Of a stretch of 64,000 nt of DNA, positions 46,086 through 54,785 are shown piece after piece (the first letter of the stretch is position 1; each line of letters starts with the position of its first letter). The notes under the pieces were generated by a model. It was not told the origin of the DNA. It worked only from the letters and a program-made list of their open reading frames with translations, and did not search any database. The stretch is from NCBI GenBank assembly GCA_009684515.1, contig WKKS01000008.1:62001-126000 (forward strand). The letters are read 5' to 3'. Source of the DNA: Geobacter sp. (GTDB lineage: Bacteria; Desulfobacterota; Desulfuromonadia; Geobacterales; Pseudopelobacteraceae). The position numbers were made by a program, and so were the translations under genes.

Positions 46086-47300
46086 ATGCAAGCTGTGGAT
46101 GTGGTCGTTGTTGGCGGCGGAGTTGTTGGCACAGCCACGGCAATGGCTCTGTTGGAGCGCAATCCAGGGCTGACCGTCAGTGTCCTGGAGAAGGAAAAGC
46201 GTCTTGCCATGCATCAGACCGGACATAACAGCGGAGTTATTCATTCCGGTTTGTACTATCGGCCTGGATCGCTCAAAGCTAGTACCTGCAAAAGTGGACG
46301 TGATGCACTGTATCGATTCTGTGAGGAACATGGGATTGCCCATGAACGTTGCGGAAAGATCGTAGTTGCCACACGCGATGACGAAATCGCAGCTCTTGAC
46401 GCATTGGAACAACGAGGGCGAGAAAATGGACTGGATGGCTTGGTGCGGCTTGATGGCGCTGAATTGCGCCGACATGAGCCGCATACGGCAGGAATTTCGG
46501 GACTATTTGTGCCACAGACTGGAATTGTTGATTACTCTGTAGTGACGGAGGCTTATGCCGATGTCATCCGTGCACTTGGAGGATTGGTACTGCTCAATTG
46601 CAAGGTGGAACGAGTTACCAGGCAGAAAGAGGGGGTGGTGCTGGGTACCTCCCAGGGGAAACTCTCCTGCCGCTTCCTGATCAATTGCGCCGGCTTGCAG
46701 TGCGATATTCTGGCCCGACTTTGCGGTTTCGAGACAGGCGTACGCATCATTCCGTTCCGCGGAGAATATTATCTGGTTGATCCGCTTCGCCGTGGATTAG
46801 TGAAAAATCTGATCTATCCGGTTCCTGATCCGGCATTTCCATTTCTTGGATTGCATTTCACGCGACTGATTGGTGGCGAATTGGAAGCCGGACCCAATGC
46901 GGTGCTGTCCTTCAGGCGTGAAGGGTACGAAAGAATGAGTTTTTCGCTGCGGGACACACTGGAAATGTTCGGGTTTGCCGGGTTCCGAAAGCTGGCCCGT
47001 CGTTACTGGCGGACAGGTATTCAGGAATATCGTCGTTCCTTCAGCAAACGGCTGTTCGTCGCTGATCTGAAACGATTGGTTCCCGAACTGTTGGCTGAAG
47101 ATGTAACTCCGGGAGGAGCGGGGATCAGGGCACAGGCCGTCGATTCGGAGGGGCGCTTGCTTGATGATTTCTGCATAGTTGCCGATGATCGGATGATCCA
47201 TCTCCTCAATGCTCCGTCACCGGCTGCAACTGCGTCTATCAGCATTGGACGGGAAATTGCCGAGCATGCGGCAAAGCATTTTAAATTTAATGCAAGCTGA
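46086..47300 (+). CDS. lhgO: L-2-hydroxyglutarate oxidase/dehydrogenase
   Basis: FAD enzyme that oxidises L-2-hydroxyglutarate to 2-oxoglutarate, a repair reaction for a side product of malate dehydrogenase, passing electrons to the quinone pool in the characterised enzyme. 404 residues. The FAD-binding VVVVGGGVVGTATAMAL is at the N-terminus; HQTGHNSGVIHSGLYYRPGSLKA is a hallmark of LhgO, and PFRGEYYLV and GGAGIRAQAVD agree. GGAGG lies 6-7 nt before the ATG. It follows acnB, consistent with a TCA-cycle maintenance role. Confidence 0.93.
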   Translation: MQAVDVVVVGGGVVGTATAMALLERNPGLTVSVLEKEKRLAMHQTGHNSGVIHSGLYYRPGSLKASTCKSGRDALYRFCEEHGIAHERCGKIVVATRDDEIAALDALEQRGRENGLDGLVRLDGAELRRHEPHTAGISGLFVPQTGIVDYSVVTEAYADVIRALGGLVLLNCKVERVTRQKEGVVLGTSQGKLSCRFLINCAGLQCDILARLCGFETGVRIIPFRGEYYLVDPLRRGLVKNLIYPVPDPAFPFLGLHFTRLIGGELEAGPNAVLSFRREGYERMSFSLRDTLEMFGFAGFRKLARRYWRTGIQEYRRSFSKRLFVADLKRLVPELLAEDVTPGGAGIRAQAVDSEGRLLDDFCIVADDRMIHLLNAPSPAATASISIGREIAEHAAKHFKFNAS

Positions 47301-47421
47301 TCTATCTCAAGTTGATACAGCCGAATTGATCTGTATGCTTAAGATATCTCTTTACGAATTATGAAAACTGTTACACTCTGGACGTGATGTACTGTTAATC
47401 TTGCTTTGAAGGAGTCGCGTC

Positions 47422-48468
47422 ATGGCACATCCGGTCGAAACCTCATTTTATCAGACTCTTAATTTCAGTAGTGACAATCAGCTTCGCCGCCGTTTTATGA
47501 TCATGGGTGAGCCGATCCGTGGCAATCTCCGCTTTGGTCTGCTGTTGGAGGTGTTGGATAAAGTGGCAGAGGAAGCTGCATTGAATTACGTGAATCAGTA
47601 CTACCCCGAGGCACGGGTGGTAACTGCTGCTATCGATAACATTTTTATCCGCCATGCCGCCGACATGGACAGGGATCTTGTCTGTCATGCCCGCATTAAC
47701 CATGTCGGGCGCAGCTCACTAGAAATTGGTATTCGTGTAGAGCATTCCGGACCTGACCCGATCCACATTGCTTCATGTTACTTTACCATGGTGGCACGTT
47801 CCGGCATGGGTGATGACGCCGTCAGCGTGTCGTTGCCGCCGCTGGAATATGACACCGATACCGAACAGCAGCGTTTTAACAAGGCTGTAGCGCGTCGGGA
47901 AGAGTATCGACAGAGTCAGGCGGCACTTCTGGAACCTCCCAGCCGCGAGGAATACGAACAGTTGACTGCGCTGCACCGTGCTCAGGAGGAGCCTGGATTC
48001 CAGGGTTTGCTGGCCGGCCGACTGGTAACGGACGCTTGGGAGCGGATGTACCCGGAACAGGAAAATGTGCCCCAGAAGATTTTCGGCGGCTACCTGATCC
48101 GAAGAGCCTACGAACTTTCCTCAATCTGCTCGGAACTGGCAACACCGGGACGCTCCATTATCGCCGCCGTCAACCGCATAAATTTCATGCATCCGGTGCG
48201 TATGGGGGACAAGCTGCATTATACCAGCCGGGTGGTTTATACCAGCGGCAGTTTTGTCTGTGTCGAGGCGAACATCGAGCGAATCAGTCGTGACCGGACC
48301 AGCAAATCGCTGTCTAATTCGTGTCTGTTCACCTTTGTTCATGTGGACAATGATCTGAACCATTGCCCAGTCCCGCAGATTTATCCTACTACCTATGCCG
48401 AAGATGCCCGCTACCTGGCAGCCATGCGGAGTCATCAGGCAGTTGTGGCCCACCATTCGATCATCTGA
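47422..48468 (+). CDS. Acyl-CoA thioesterase with two hotdog domains
   Basis: 348 residues with two tandem hotdog folds (about 25-150 and 195-330), as in ACOT-type thioesterases. The first has NLRFGLLLEVLDKVAEEAALNY and the second IFGGYLIRRAYELSSICSEL, each aligning to the catalytic helix with Gly and acidic residues. Expected to hydrolyse acyl-CoA to free acid and CoA; chain-length preference unknown. GGAG precedes the ATG by 8 nt. Own transcript likely. Confidence 0.88.
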   Translation: MAHPVETSFYQTLNFSSDNQLRRRFMIMGEPIRGNLRFGLLLEVLDKVAEEAALNYVNQYYPEARVVTAAIDNIFIRHAADMDRDLVCHARINHVGRSSLEIGIRVEHSGPDPIHIASCYFTMVARSGMGDDAVSVSLPPLEYDTDTEQQRFNKAVARREEYRQSQAALLEPPSREEYEQLTALHRAQEEPGFQGLLAGRLVTDAWERMYPEQENVPQKIFGGYLIRRAYELSSICSELATPGRSIIAAVNRINFMHPVRMGDKLHYTSRVVYTSGSFVCVEANIERISRDRTSKSLSNSCLFTFVHVDNDLNHCPVPQIYPTTYAEDARYLAAMRSHQAVVAHHSII

Positions 48469-48516
48469 GCGGACTTTGTAATGACACTCTGCACTAAAAC
48501 TGAGAACGATGTGAAA

Positions 48517-48544
48517 TAATCCCCGGGACTAAAACCGGGGATTA
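48517..48544 (+). terminator. Stable hairpin after the thioesterase gene
   Basis: TAATCCCCGG (48517-48526) pairs perfectly with CCGGGGATTA (48535-48544), 8-nt loop. The following sequence lacks a true T-run, so it may be a weak terminator or an mRNA 3'-end stabiliser. Confidence 0.55.
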
Positions 48545-48672
48545 CTCGTCTATTTATCGATTGTAAGTATGTGTCATGTTGTATCAAAAAGTTGCAATGG
48601 GTCTCGATCTGTATTTTTAAGGAATCAGGAATATATTCACCAAGTAATAAAAATTCATAGGGAGCAGGTTAC

Positions 48673-49263
48673 ATGAAAGCTGTCGGCAAACACCTCAAAG
48701 GAACTTTTCTGGCTGGAATCTTTATTGTCATCCCGTTCGGCATTACGATCTTTATCCTCAAATTCCTCTTCAATTTCGCTGATGGAATCTTGGGAACCCA
48801 TCTGGATAACCTGTTGGCGTTTTTTGGGTGGGGTGAAGGGCACATTCCGGGCATCGGCATGATCACCGGCGCTGCCGTTGTTTATTTGACCGGTCTGGTT
48901 GCCACAAATGTACTAGGCAAACGTTTATTGAAGCTGGGTGACGACCTCCTGACGCGTATTCCGCTTGTTAAATCAATTTACACTTCCAGTAAGCAGTTGA
49001 CCAAGGTTTTCCAGGAAGGGGGATCGTCCTACCGGCGAGCGGTTTTTGTCGAATGGCCCCGTCCGGGGGTTAAGGCGGTCGGGTTTGTGACGGCTGACGT
49101 ACTGCGGGATGGCGAGCATTATGTGGTCGTGTATATACCGACCATGCCGAACCCCACCTCCGGATTTGCACTTTGGTTCCAAGAGTGTGATGTGTTCGAA
49201 AGCGGGATGACGGTCGAGGATGCCGTGAAATTCGTAGTCTCGGGCGGGGTCGTTATTCCGTGA
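48673..49263 (+). CDS. DUF502 family membrane protein
   Basis: 196 residues. Opens with HLKGTFLAGIFIVIPFGITIFIL, a membrane helix; a second helix covers about 63-82 (MITGAAVVYLTGLVATNVLG). The conserved RIPLVKSIYTSSKQL and the hydrophobic YIPTMPNPTSGF region are hallmarks of DUF502. Function unknown; homologues are inner-membrane proteins with a cytoplasmic or periplasmic C-terminal half. GGGAGC lies 8 nt before the ATG. Confidence 0.92.
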   Translation: MKAVGKHLKGTFLAGIFIVIPFGITIFILKFLFNFADGILGTHLDNLLAFFGWGEGHIPGIGMITGAAVVYLTGLVATNVLGKRLLKLGDDLLTRIPLVKSIYTSSKQLTKVFQEGGSSYRRAVFVEWPRPGVKAVGFVTADVLRDGEHYVVVYIPTMPNPTSGFALWFQECDVFESGMTVEDAVKFVVSGGVVIP

Positions 49264-49373
49264 CGGAAAGTTTGCAGTGACTGTCTGGCCGGATTAATCT
49301 CTACAGGAGTACCACTCGCGAGCCGAAAACTAAGCAGTGGTCATATCTCCTTTATTTAAACTGGAATTAATAA

Positions 49374-49401
49374 CTTGATGCCGAGAGGCTGATGGCGTAA
49401 T
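49374..49401 (+). repeat. 28-bp element, copy 2 (upstream of the Hsp70-like gene)
   Basis: CTTGATGCCGAGAGGCTGAT (49374-49393) plus GGCGTAAT; 24 of 28 positions identical to the copy after acnB. It lies in the 199-nt gap between the DUF502 and Hsp70-like genes and is 8 nt from the terminator stem. ACCACT (49311-49316) and AGTGGT (49336-49341) upstream could form another stem. Confidence 0.6.
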
Positions 49402-49409
49402 GTGCTCCC

Positions 49410-49447
49410 CCCGTTCGGGTTAACCCGAATGGGTTTTATTTTTTTGT
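49410..49447 (+). terminator. Terminator in the leader of the Hsp70-like gene
   Basis: CCCGTTCGGG (49410-49419) and CCCGAATGGG (49424-49433) form a 10-bp stem with a TTAA loop, followed by TTTTATTTTTTTG. It ends only 3 nt before the ribosome binding site GGAGG (49450-49454), so no promoter fits between terminator and gene. Confidence 0.85.
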
Positions 49448-49462
49448 CTGGAGGAATTTTAA

Positions 49463-50734
49463 TTGAAGATAGTATTCGGTATCGACTTTGGCACAACTAA
49501 TTCAGCCCTGTCAATCTACAGGGACGGAGCGGTTGAGGTGGTGGCCGTGGATGGCTCTACCGGCGTCGGGGAACTGATGCGCTCGGTGCTCTATTTTAAC
49601 GAGGAAAACGAAATCTTTGCCGGCAATGAGGCCATTCGCCAGTATGTGGGAGACGGGGCTGCCGGGCGTTTCATGCAGTCGATCAAAACCTTTCTGCCGA
49701 ATACCAGTTTCGACAGTACTGAAATATTCGGCAAGCGTTACACGATTGATGACCTGGTCGCAATTATCCTGAAGAAGATCAAGGCTCGCGGAGAAGCGCA
49801 TCTGGGCTGTCAGGTGGATAGCGTCGTGCTCGGCAGGCCGGTGGTATTTTCGGCAGATGCGGCCAAAGACGCCATAGCAGAAAAGCGTCTTGAAAAGGCT
49901 GCCCGCAAGGCAGGTTTTAAAAATATCTGGTTCCAATATGAACCGGTAGCAGCGGCGCTGACTTTTGAAGAGACGTTGCAAAAGGGAGAGGAACGGATCG
50001 TGTTCATCGGCGATTTTGGCGGCGGCACATCCGATTTTTCGGTCATACGAGTTAAGGGTGGTGATTTTGGACGCTCGGACCGGCGTAGTGACGTGCTTTC
50101 TCTAGGTGGCGTCTATGTGGCTGGTGACAAGTTTGATTCGCAGATCATGTGGGATAAGGTGGCGCATCATTTCGGGCGTTATGCCCGTTACACAACCATG
50201 GGTAAGGATGACTGGGTCAGTATTCCCAAGAGCATCATCTACACACTTTGCCAGTGGCACCGCATACCGCTTTTGCGGGCACGCAAGACCAGGGAACTGA
50301 TCCGGGTAATCAAAGGGACCACGGATGACCGGCGGGCGATCGGGAATCTGGAAAACATCATCAGCGACAACTACGGTTTTTTTCTGTTCCAGGCTATTGA
50401 AAAAGCCAAATGCGAGCTTTCCGACCAGGAACAATCACATATCTGTTTCACCGAGCGCGATCTCTGTATTGAGGAGCATCTTGGAAAAGATGAGTTTGAA
50501 ACTTTGAATGCGGAAAACTTTCGGCAGATTTCCACCTGCATTGACGAGGTCATCACAGGCTCCGGTCTGTTGCCGTCACAAATTGATACGGTTTTTCTGA
50601 CCGGTGGCACCTCGCGGATTCCATATATTCAGGCTCTGTTTGCCGACCGTTTTGGTGTTGAAAAGCTGGAAAAACGGGATGCATTCACCAGTGTCGTGCA
50701 TGGTCTTGGTTCAAGTGTTCCGCTTTATATTTAA
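49463..50734 (+). CDS. Short Hsp70-family protein (YegD-like)
   Basis: 423 residues, so only the actin-like ATPase domain of Hsp70; no substrate-binding domain follows. Motifs: phosphate 1 IDFGTTNSA near residue 8, the connect region YEPVAAAL, phosphate 2 IGDFGGGTSDFSV, and adenosine VFLTGGTSRIPYIQALF. Start is a TTG with GGAGG 8 nt upstream; no in-frame ATG is near. Members resemble E. coli YegD, of unknown role. The leader has an intrinsic terminator and a repeat element, so expression is probably controlled by transcription attenuation or by read-through. Confidence 0.9.
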   Translation: MKIVFGIDFGTTNSALSIYRDGAVEVVAVDGSTGVGELMRSVLYFNEENEIFAGNEAIRQYVGDGAAGRFMQSIKTFLPNTSFDSTEIFGKRYTIDDLVAIILKKIKARGEAHLGCQVDSVVLGRPVVFSADAAKDAIAEKRLEKAARKAGFKNIWFQYEPVAAALTFEETLQKGEERIVFIGDFGGGTSDFSVIRVKGGDFGRSDRRSDVLSLGGVYVAGDKFDSQIMWDKVAHHFGRYARYTTMGKDDWVSIPKSIIYTLCQWHRIPLLRARKTRELIRVIKGTTDDRRAIGNLENIISDNYGFFLFQAIEKAKCELSDQEQSHICFTERDLCIEEHLGKDEFETLNAENFRQISTCIDEVITGSGLLPSQIDTVFLTGGTSRIPYIQALFADRFGVEKLEKRDAFTSVVHGLGSSVPLYI

Positions 50735-50743
50735 TTCAATCTG

Positions 50744-50798
50744 TCTCAATATGATTCAACTGGTGTCTTTGTGAATTATATTGAGACGCCAGTTTTTC
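50744..50798 (+). promoter_or_regulatory. Two mutually exclusive hairpins, one a terminator
   Basis: Immediately after the Hsp70-like gene, TCTCAATATGATTCA (50744-50758) pairs with TGAATTATATTGAGA (50772-50786) along 15 positions with one G-U. The loop of that hairpin starts with ACTGGTGTC (50759-50767), which pairs with GACGCCAGT (50785-50793) followed by TTTTTC, a terminator. The two stems overlap at 50785-50786 and cannot form together in full. At the least this is the end of the Hsp70-like transcript; it may be a switch. Confidence 0.6.
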
Positions 50799-51055
50799 AA
50801 CTTAACCACCTTCCGCAAATAGACCTCAAATAATCTTCAAGATACCCGGCCCAATAAAATCAATCCAACGCCAGGAACAATTACCTACAGTAAGACCAAT
50901 TAAGCAGTAGTTGATTATCTAATTCAGTGGCGACCTTCCAGATTCTGGTTTTCAGTGACAGCGTGGAATATCAAGCCCATAAAAAACTCACGCCGCATGA
51001 ATGAATCAGTGGGAGGGCGCGGCTGAAAATCATAACATCGGAGTCGAAAAACCAT

Positions 51056-51086
51056 TTGACCCGCCGACAATTAATGATCATATAAT
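51056..51086 (+). promoter_or_regulatory. Putative promoter of the HD-GYP/hybrid kinase operon
   Basis: TTGACC (51056-51061) and a perfect TATAAT (51081-51086) are separated by 19 nt, longer than ideal. It lies 32 nt before the chosen ATG. The rest of the 383-bp gap (50735-51117) holds the hairpins described above and no gene that I recognise. Confidence 0.5.
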
Positions 51087-51117
51087 GAGCACTTTTAAAA
51101 GTAAGAGGACTGTAATT

Positions 51118-52209
51118 ATGAAAGTTCTAATTGTTGACGATAGCTCTTCTGATCGCTCGATTCTTCGCCACACATTTCAGGCCCACGGCTGCGAGGTTAT
51201 AGAAGCTGCGAATGGACGTGAGGGGTTGTCCAAGGCAGGAGAGGGCAAGCCTGATCTGATAATTTCCGATGCATTAATGCCGGTGCTGGACGGTTTTGGC
51301 TTTTTGCGGGAGATTAAATCCGACAAGGTGTTGAACAGCATTCCGTTCATATTCTACTCCGCCGTGTACACCGGTTATGATGAGGAGAGGCTGGCCCGTT
51401 CCCAGGGGGCTGCCGCGTTTCTGCTTAAACCAATGGATCCGGTTGATTTGTGGCGCGAGATACAGGCCATTCTCGATATCTCCGCACTCGGACAATCAGC
51501 GAATATACCGACTGCGCTGGGCGAAGAAGAACAATTCCTGCGGGATTACAGCCATATTGTGGTTGCCAAGCTGGAAGAAAAAGTCAGTGAGCTGGAGGAT
51601 ATGTTTGTCCGGGTTGTCCAGGTACTGGTTAATCTCCTCGATGCTAAAAGCCCCTGGACGATGGGTCACTCGGAACGGGTGGCTGAACATGCACAAGATA
51701 TTGCCCGGGAAATGGGGCTTGATGAAAACAGAGTCAGCAAAGTTTATCTGGGCGCACTGTTGCATGACATCGGCAAAATCGGCACTTACGATACGCTGCT
51801 TAACAAGCTTTCTGCATTAACCGAAGCTGAATACCAGATTGTGAAGGGGCATCCCGGCCGCGGAGCTGACGCACTTGAAGCTATTGATCAGTTGAAGGAC
51901 GTTATTCCAATGATTCGCTACCACCATGAAAAATATGACGGTACTGGCTACCCTGACCACCTGAAATATGACGAAATACCGCTGGCAGCCAGAATAATCA
52001 GCGTCGCTGACACCTATGATTCCATCACAGTAACCAGGCCGTATCGTGTGGCGCTTGATACGGGAAATGCCATTGCGGAGTTGCGCCGGTCTGCAGGGAG
52101 TCAGTTGGATCCGGCGGTTGTTCAGGTGTTTATAAAATTTCTTGAAAATAGTGAATCTACAGATTTGGCAGGGAAAGGATCAGAATTACATGAAAATCCT
52201 CGTAGTTGA
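51118..52209 (+). CDS. Response regulator with HD-GYP cyclic-di-GMP phosphodiesterase domain
   Basis: 363 residues from the ATG at 51118 (MKVLIVDDSS); a longer frame to 51001 crosses the promoter-like TATAAT and was rejected. Residues 1-125 are a full receiver (VDDSS, ISDALMPVLDG, FYSAVYTG, LKPMD). A coiled-coil linker follows, then HD-GYP at about 165-350: HSERVAEHA, LHDIGKIGTYD, KGHPGRGAD, and YHHEKYDGTGYPDHL, with the catalytic HD and GYP motifs intact. It should hydrolyse cyclic di-GMP when phosphorylated. It overlaps the hybrid kinase start by 20 nt, so the two are coupled. Confidence 0.93.
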   Translation: MKVLIVDDSSSDRSILRHTFQAHGCEVIEAANGREGLSKAGEGKPDLIISDALMPVLDGFGFLREIKSDKVLNSIPFIFYSAVYTGYDEERLARSQGAAAFLLKPMDPVDLWREIQAILDISALGQSANIPTALGEEEQFLRDYSHIVVAKLEEKVSELEDMFVRVVQVLVNLLDAKSPWTMGHSERVAEHAQDIAREMGLDENRVSKVYLGALLHDIGKIGTYDTLLNKLSALTEAEYQIVKGHPGRGADALEAIDQLKDVIPMIRYHHEKYDGTGYPDHLKYDEIPLAARIISVADTYDSITVTRPYRVALDTGNAIAELRRSAGSQLDPAVVQVFIKFLENSESTDLAGKGSELHENPRS

Positions 52210-54592
52210 TGACCATGCAGAAGACCGGAAAATTCTGCTTCACTATCTGAAGGAGTTCGGGAACAGGATCATTGAAGCGTCCAATGGCGTTGAAGGGCTT
52301 GAAATGGCCCGAAGCGAGCGACCTGATCTGATCATTTCCGATGCGTTGATGCCGGTTATGGATGGTTTTGAATTTCTCAGGGAAGTCAGGCGCTCCGCAG
52401 AACTGCGTGATATCCCCTTTATTTTTTACTCGGCCGTCTATACCGGTGACCGTGATGAGGAGCTTGCCCTTTCGCTGGGAGCAGACGCTTTCCTGGCCAA
52501 GCCGCTGGAGCCTGATGAATTTTTGCGGCAATTGAACGGCCTGCTGAATCGGCTGGACGCTACCAAAAAGCATTGCATGAGTGAACTACTGGTGGAGGAT
52601 GAAAAGTATCTGAGGGAATACAGTCAGATGGTGGCCGCCAGGCTGGAAGGAAAAGTGCGGGAGCTGGAGATTGCCAACAGGAATCTTGCCGCCAGTGAAA
52701 ATAGTTACCGCAGTCTCTTCAACAGCATGCGTGACGTAATCATAATTTCAGACTCTTCACGTAACATAATCGACGTTAACCAACCGGCGCTGAGAGATGT
52801 GTTTGGTTATGAAAAAACCGAAGTATTGGGCAGATGCGCCGAATTTATTTATAAATCAGAAGAAGTGTTCGAGCTCGTCGGAAGGACTTTCTTTGACCAG
52901 AATGACTTTCCAAAAGGGCTGGTCCTGGAGGTGGAGTGTCGCAAGAAAAGTGGCGAGTTGTTTGATAGCGAACTATTTGCCGTCAGGCTGTTTGACGATT
53001 GTAACAAACGCATCGGCAATGTGGCTGTTATCAGGGATATTTCACAACACAAGCGAGCCGAAGCTGAGCTGCATCTGCAAAGTACGGCCATGCAGGCGGC
53101 CGGCAATGCCATTGTCATAACCGCTCGCAACGGTAAGATCATGTGGGTCAACCCTGCTTTTACTACGCTGACCGGCTATAGTGCCGAAGAATCCTTCGGA
53201 CGGCATTTCGGTGAATTACTCAAGTCCGGCGTTCATGGGCCGGAATTCTATAAGCAGATGTGGGAGACGATCCTTAAAGGCGAAACCTGGCATGGCGAAA
53301 TTACTAACCGGCATAAAAACGGCACTCTTTACGTTGAAGAGCAGACCATCACGTCGGTAAAGGACGCTTATGGCGAGATCACCCACTTCATAGCCATCAA
53401 GCAGGATCTGACCGACCAACGCAAGATTGAAGCGCAGCTTCGCCACGCCCAGAGAATGGAGTCGATCGGGACATTGGCGGGTGGTATTGCCCATGATTTC
53501 AACAATATACTGACCGGAATCATCGGTTACGGATCAATGACTCTGATGAAAATGTCGGAAGACGATCCGTTGCGTCTTAACATCAAGCATATGCTCGAAG
53601 CTTCAGACCGGGCAGTACATCTCACCAAGGAGTTGCTGCTGTTCGGCAGAAAACAGTCGCTTGACAGAAAGTCAGTGGATCTGAATTTGATTGTTACCAG
53701 GGTCGAGAAATTCCTTAAAAGGGTCATTGGCGAGGATATACCGATCCATACAGTTATCAATCCCGATGAATTGCCTGTCTTTGCAGATGCCTACCAACTG
53801 GAACAGGTGTTGATGAACCTGGCTACCAACGCTCGCGATTCCATGCCGCAGGGTGGAACCTTGACTGTCACTACCGGAGTTGTAGATTTTGACAGGGAGT
53901 TTGCGGCCACTCATGGTTGCGGCAAGCCGGGTCGATACGCAGTTACAACCGTTTCGGATACCGGCGAGGGTATTGATGATGAAACTCTGGAGCGTATATT
54001 CGAGCCGTTCTTTACAACCAAGGAAGTCGGGAAAGGTACGGGGCTGGGTCTGGCAGTCGTGTACGGCATCATCGAACAGCATGATGGCCATATTAATGTG
54101 TACAGCGAACCCGGCCATGGCACGACCTTCAGGATATACCTGCCGCTGATCGCATCTGAAGCTATGGTGTCTGCCGTGACACGTCAGGAAGATTTGCCGG
54201 TAGGGGGAGCCGAAACAATTCTCCTGGCAGAGGATAATGAATTGGTCAGGGAAATTACCGGTTCTGTTTTGTCCGAGTTTGGTTATACCGTGATTGAGGC
54301 CGTCGATGGCGAGGATGCCGTGCGGAAATTCAGAGAGCATGCCGGTTCGATTGACCTTCTTCTGTTGGACATGATCATGCCCAACATGAATGGTAATGAT
54401 GCTTTAAAAGAAATCAGGAAAATCCAGCCGAACATAAAAGCCATCTTTGCCAGTGGCTATGCGCCGGAAGCTATTTGTCAAAAACTATCAAATGAAGATG
54501 ATGTTCAGCTTTTATCCAAACCGATGTCACCGGCTGAGCTGCTGCGTAAGCTGCGCAGCGTCTTGGATGGAAACAAAAGATCGGTTGATTAG
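52190..54592 (+). CDS. Hybrid histidine kinase: receiver-PAS-PAS-kinase-receiver
   Basis: 801 residues from the ATG at 52190 (MKILVVDDHAED, GGGAAAGGA upstream). Domain order: receiver (1-125, ISDALMPVMDGFEFLREV), coiled coil, PAS (about 175-285), PAS (about 290-415, NAIVITARNGKIMWVNPAF), phospho-accepting His in LAGGIAHDFNNILTGIIGYG near 430, ATPase domain (VLMNLATNARDSMPQGG, DTGEGIDDETLERIFEPFFTTK, GKGTGLGLAVVYGI), and a C-terminal receiver (LLLLDMIMPNMNGNDAL). No membrane helix, so it is cytosolic. It shares its N-terminal receiver and linker with the preceding protein and very likely signals to it. Confidence 0.94.
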   Translation: MKILVVDDHAEDRKILLHYLKEFGNRIIEASNGVEGLEMARSERPDLIISDALMPVMDGFEFLREVRRSAELRDIPFIFYSAVYTGDRDEELALSLGADAFLAKPLEPDEFLRQLNGLLNRLDATKKHCMSELLVEDEKYLREYSQMVAARLEGKVRELEIANRNLAASENSYRSLFNSMRDVIIISDSSRNIIDVNQPALRDVFGYEKTEVLGRCAEFIYKSEEVFELVGRTFFDQNDFPKGLVLEVECRKKSGELFDSELFAVRLFDDCNKRIGNVAVIRDISQHKRAEAELHLQSTAMQAAGNAIVITARNGKIMWVNPAFTTLTGYSAEESFGRHFGELLKSGVHGPEFYKQMWETILKGETWHGEITNRHKNGTLYVEEQTITSVKDAYGEITHFIAIKQDLTDQRKIEAQLRHAQRMESIGTLAGGIAHDFNNILTGIIGYGSMTLMKMSEDDPLRLNIKHMLEASDRAVHLTKELLLFGRKQSLDRKSVDLNLIVTRVEKFLKRVIGEDIPIHTVINPDELPVFADAYQLEQVLMNLATNARDSMPQGGTLTVTTGVVDFDREFAATHGCGKPGRYAVTTVSDTGEGIDDETLERIFEPFFTTKEVGKGTGLGLAVVYGIIEQHDGHINVYSEPGHGTTFRIYLPLIASEAMVSAVTRQEDLPVGGAETILLAEDNELVREITGSVLSEFGYTVIEAVDGEDAVRKFREHAGSIDLLLLDMIMPNMNGNDALKEIRKIQPNIKAIFASGYAPEAICQKLSNEDDVQLLSKPMSPAELLRKLRSVLDGNKRSVD

Positions 54593-54691
54593 ATTGAAAT
54601 TAGATTGAAATGATCCTGTTTTGAATAATAAATTAACTCGACAAAGGTATTGCCCATAGTAGCTCAGTAATGTTATTATCAGCAGTTAGTG

Positions 54692-54726
54692 AACCACAGA
54701 GGTCACCCGCCACTGTGGTTTTTTAT
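54692..54726 (+). terminator. Intrinsic terminator after the hybrid kinase
   Basis: AACCACAG (54692-54699) pairs with CTGTGGTT (54713-54720), 13-nt loop, followed by TTTTTA. It ends the HD-GYP/kinase operon about 100 nt after the stop. Confidence 0.82.
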
Positions 54727-54785
54727 TTTCAAATCCGGCTATCCCCGATAAGAGCATTAACTACCAAAGGAGCACCATACCAAGA

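Noticed and set aside
50744-50798. H-type pseudoknot from the two overlapping stems
   Set aside because: No linker remains to cross the 15-bp stem, so the two stems must exclude each other rather than stack.
51001-51117. Upstream start (51001) for the HD-GYP response regulator
   Set aside because: It would translate through the TATAAT promoter element; the added residues have no match to receiver domains, which begin at MKVLIVDD.
53672-54340. Minus-strand frame of 222 codons inside the hybrid kinase
   Set aside because: Antisense to the conserved ATPase and receiver domains; no motif seen.
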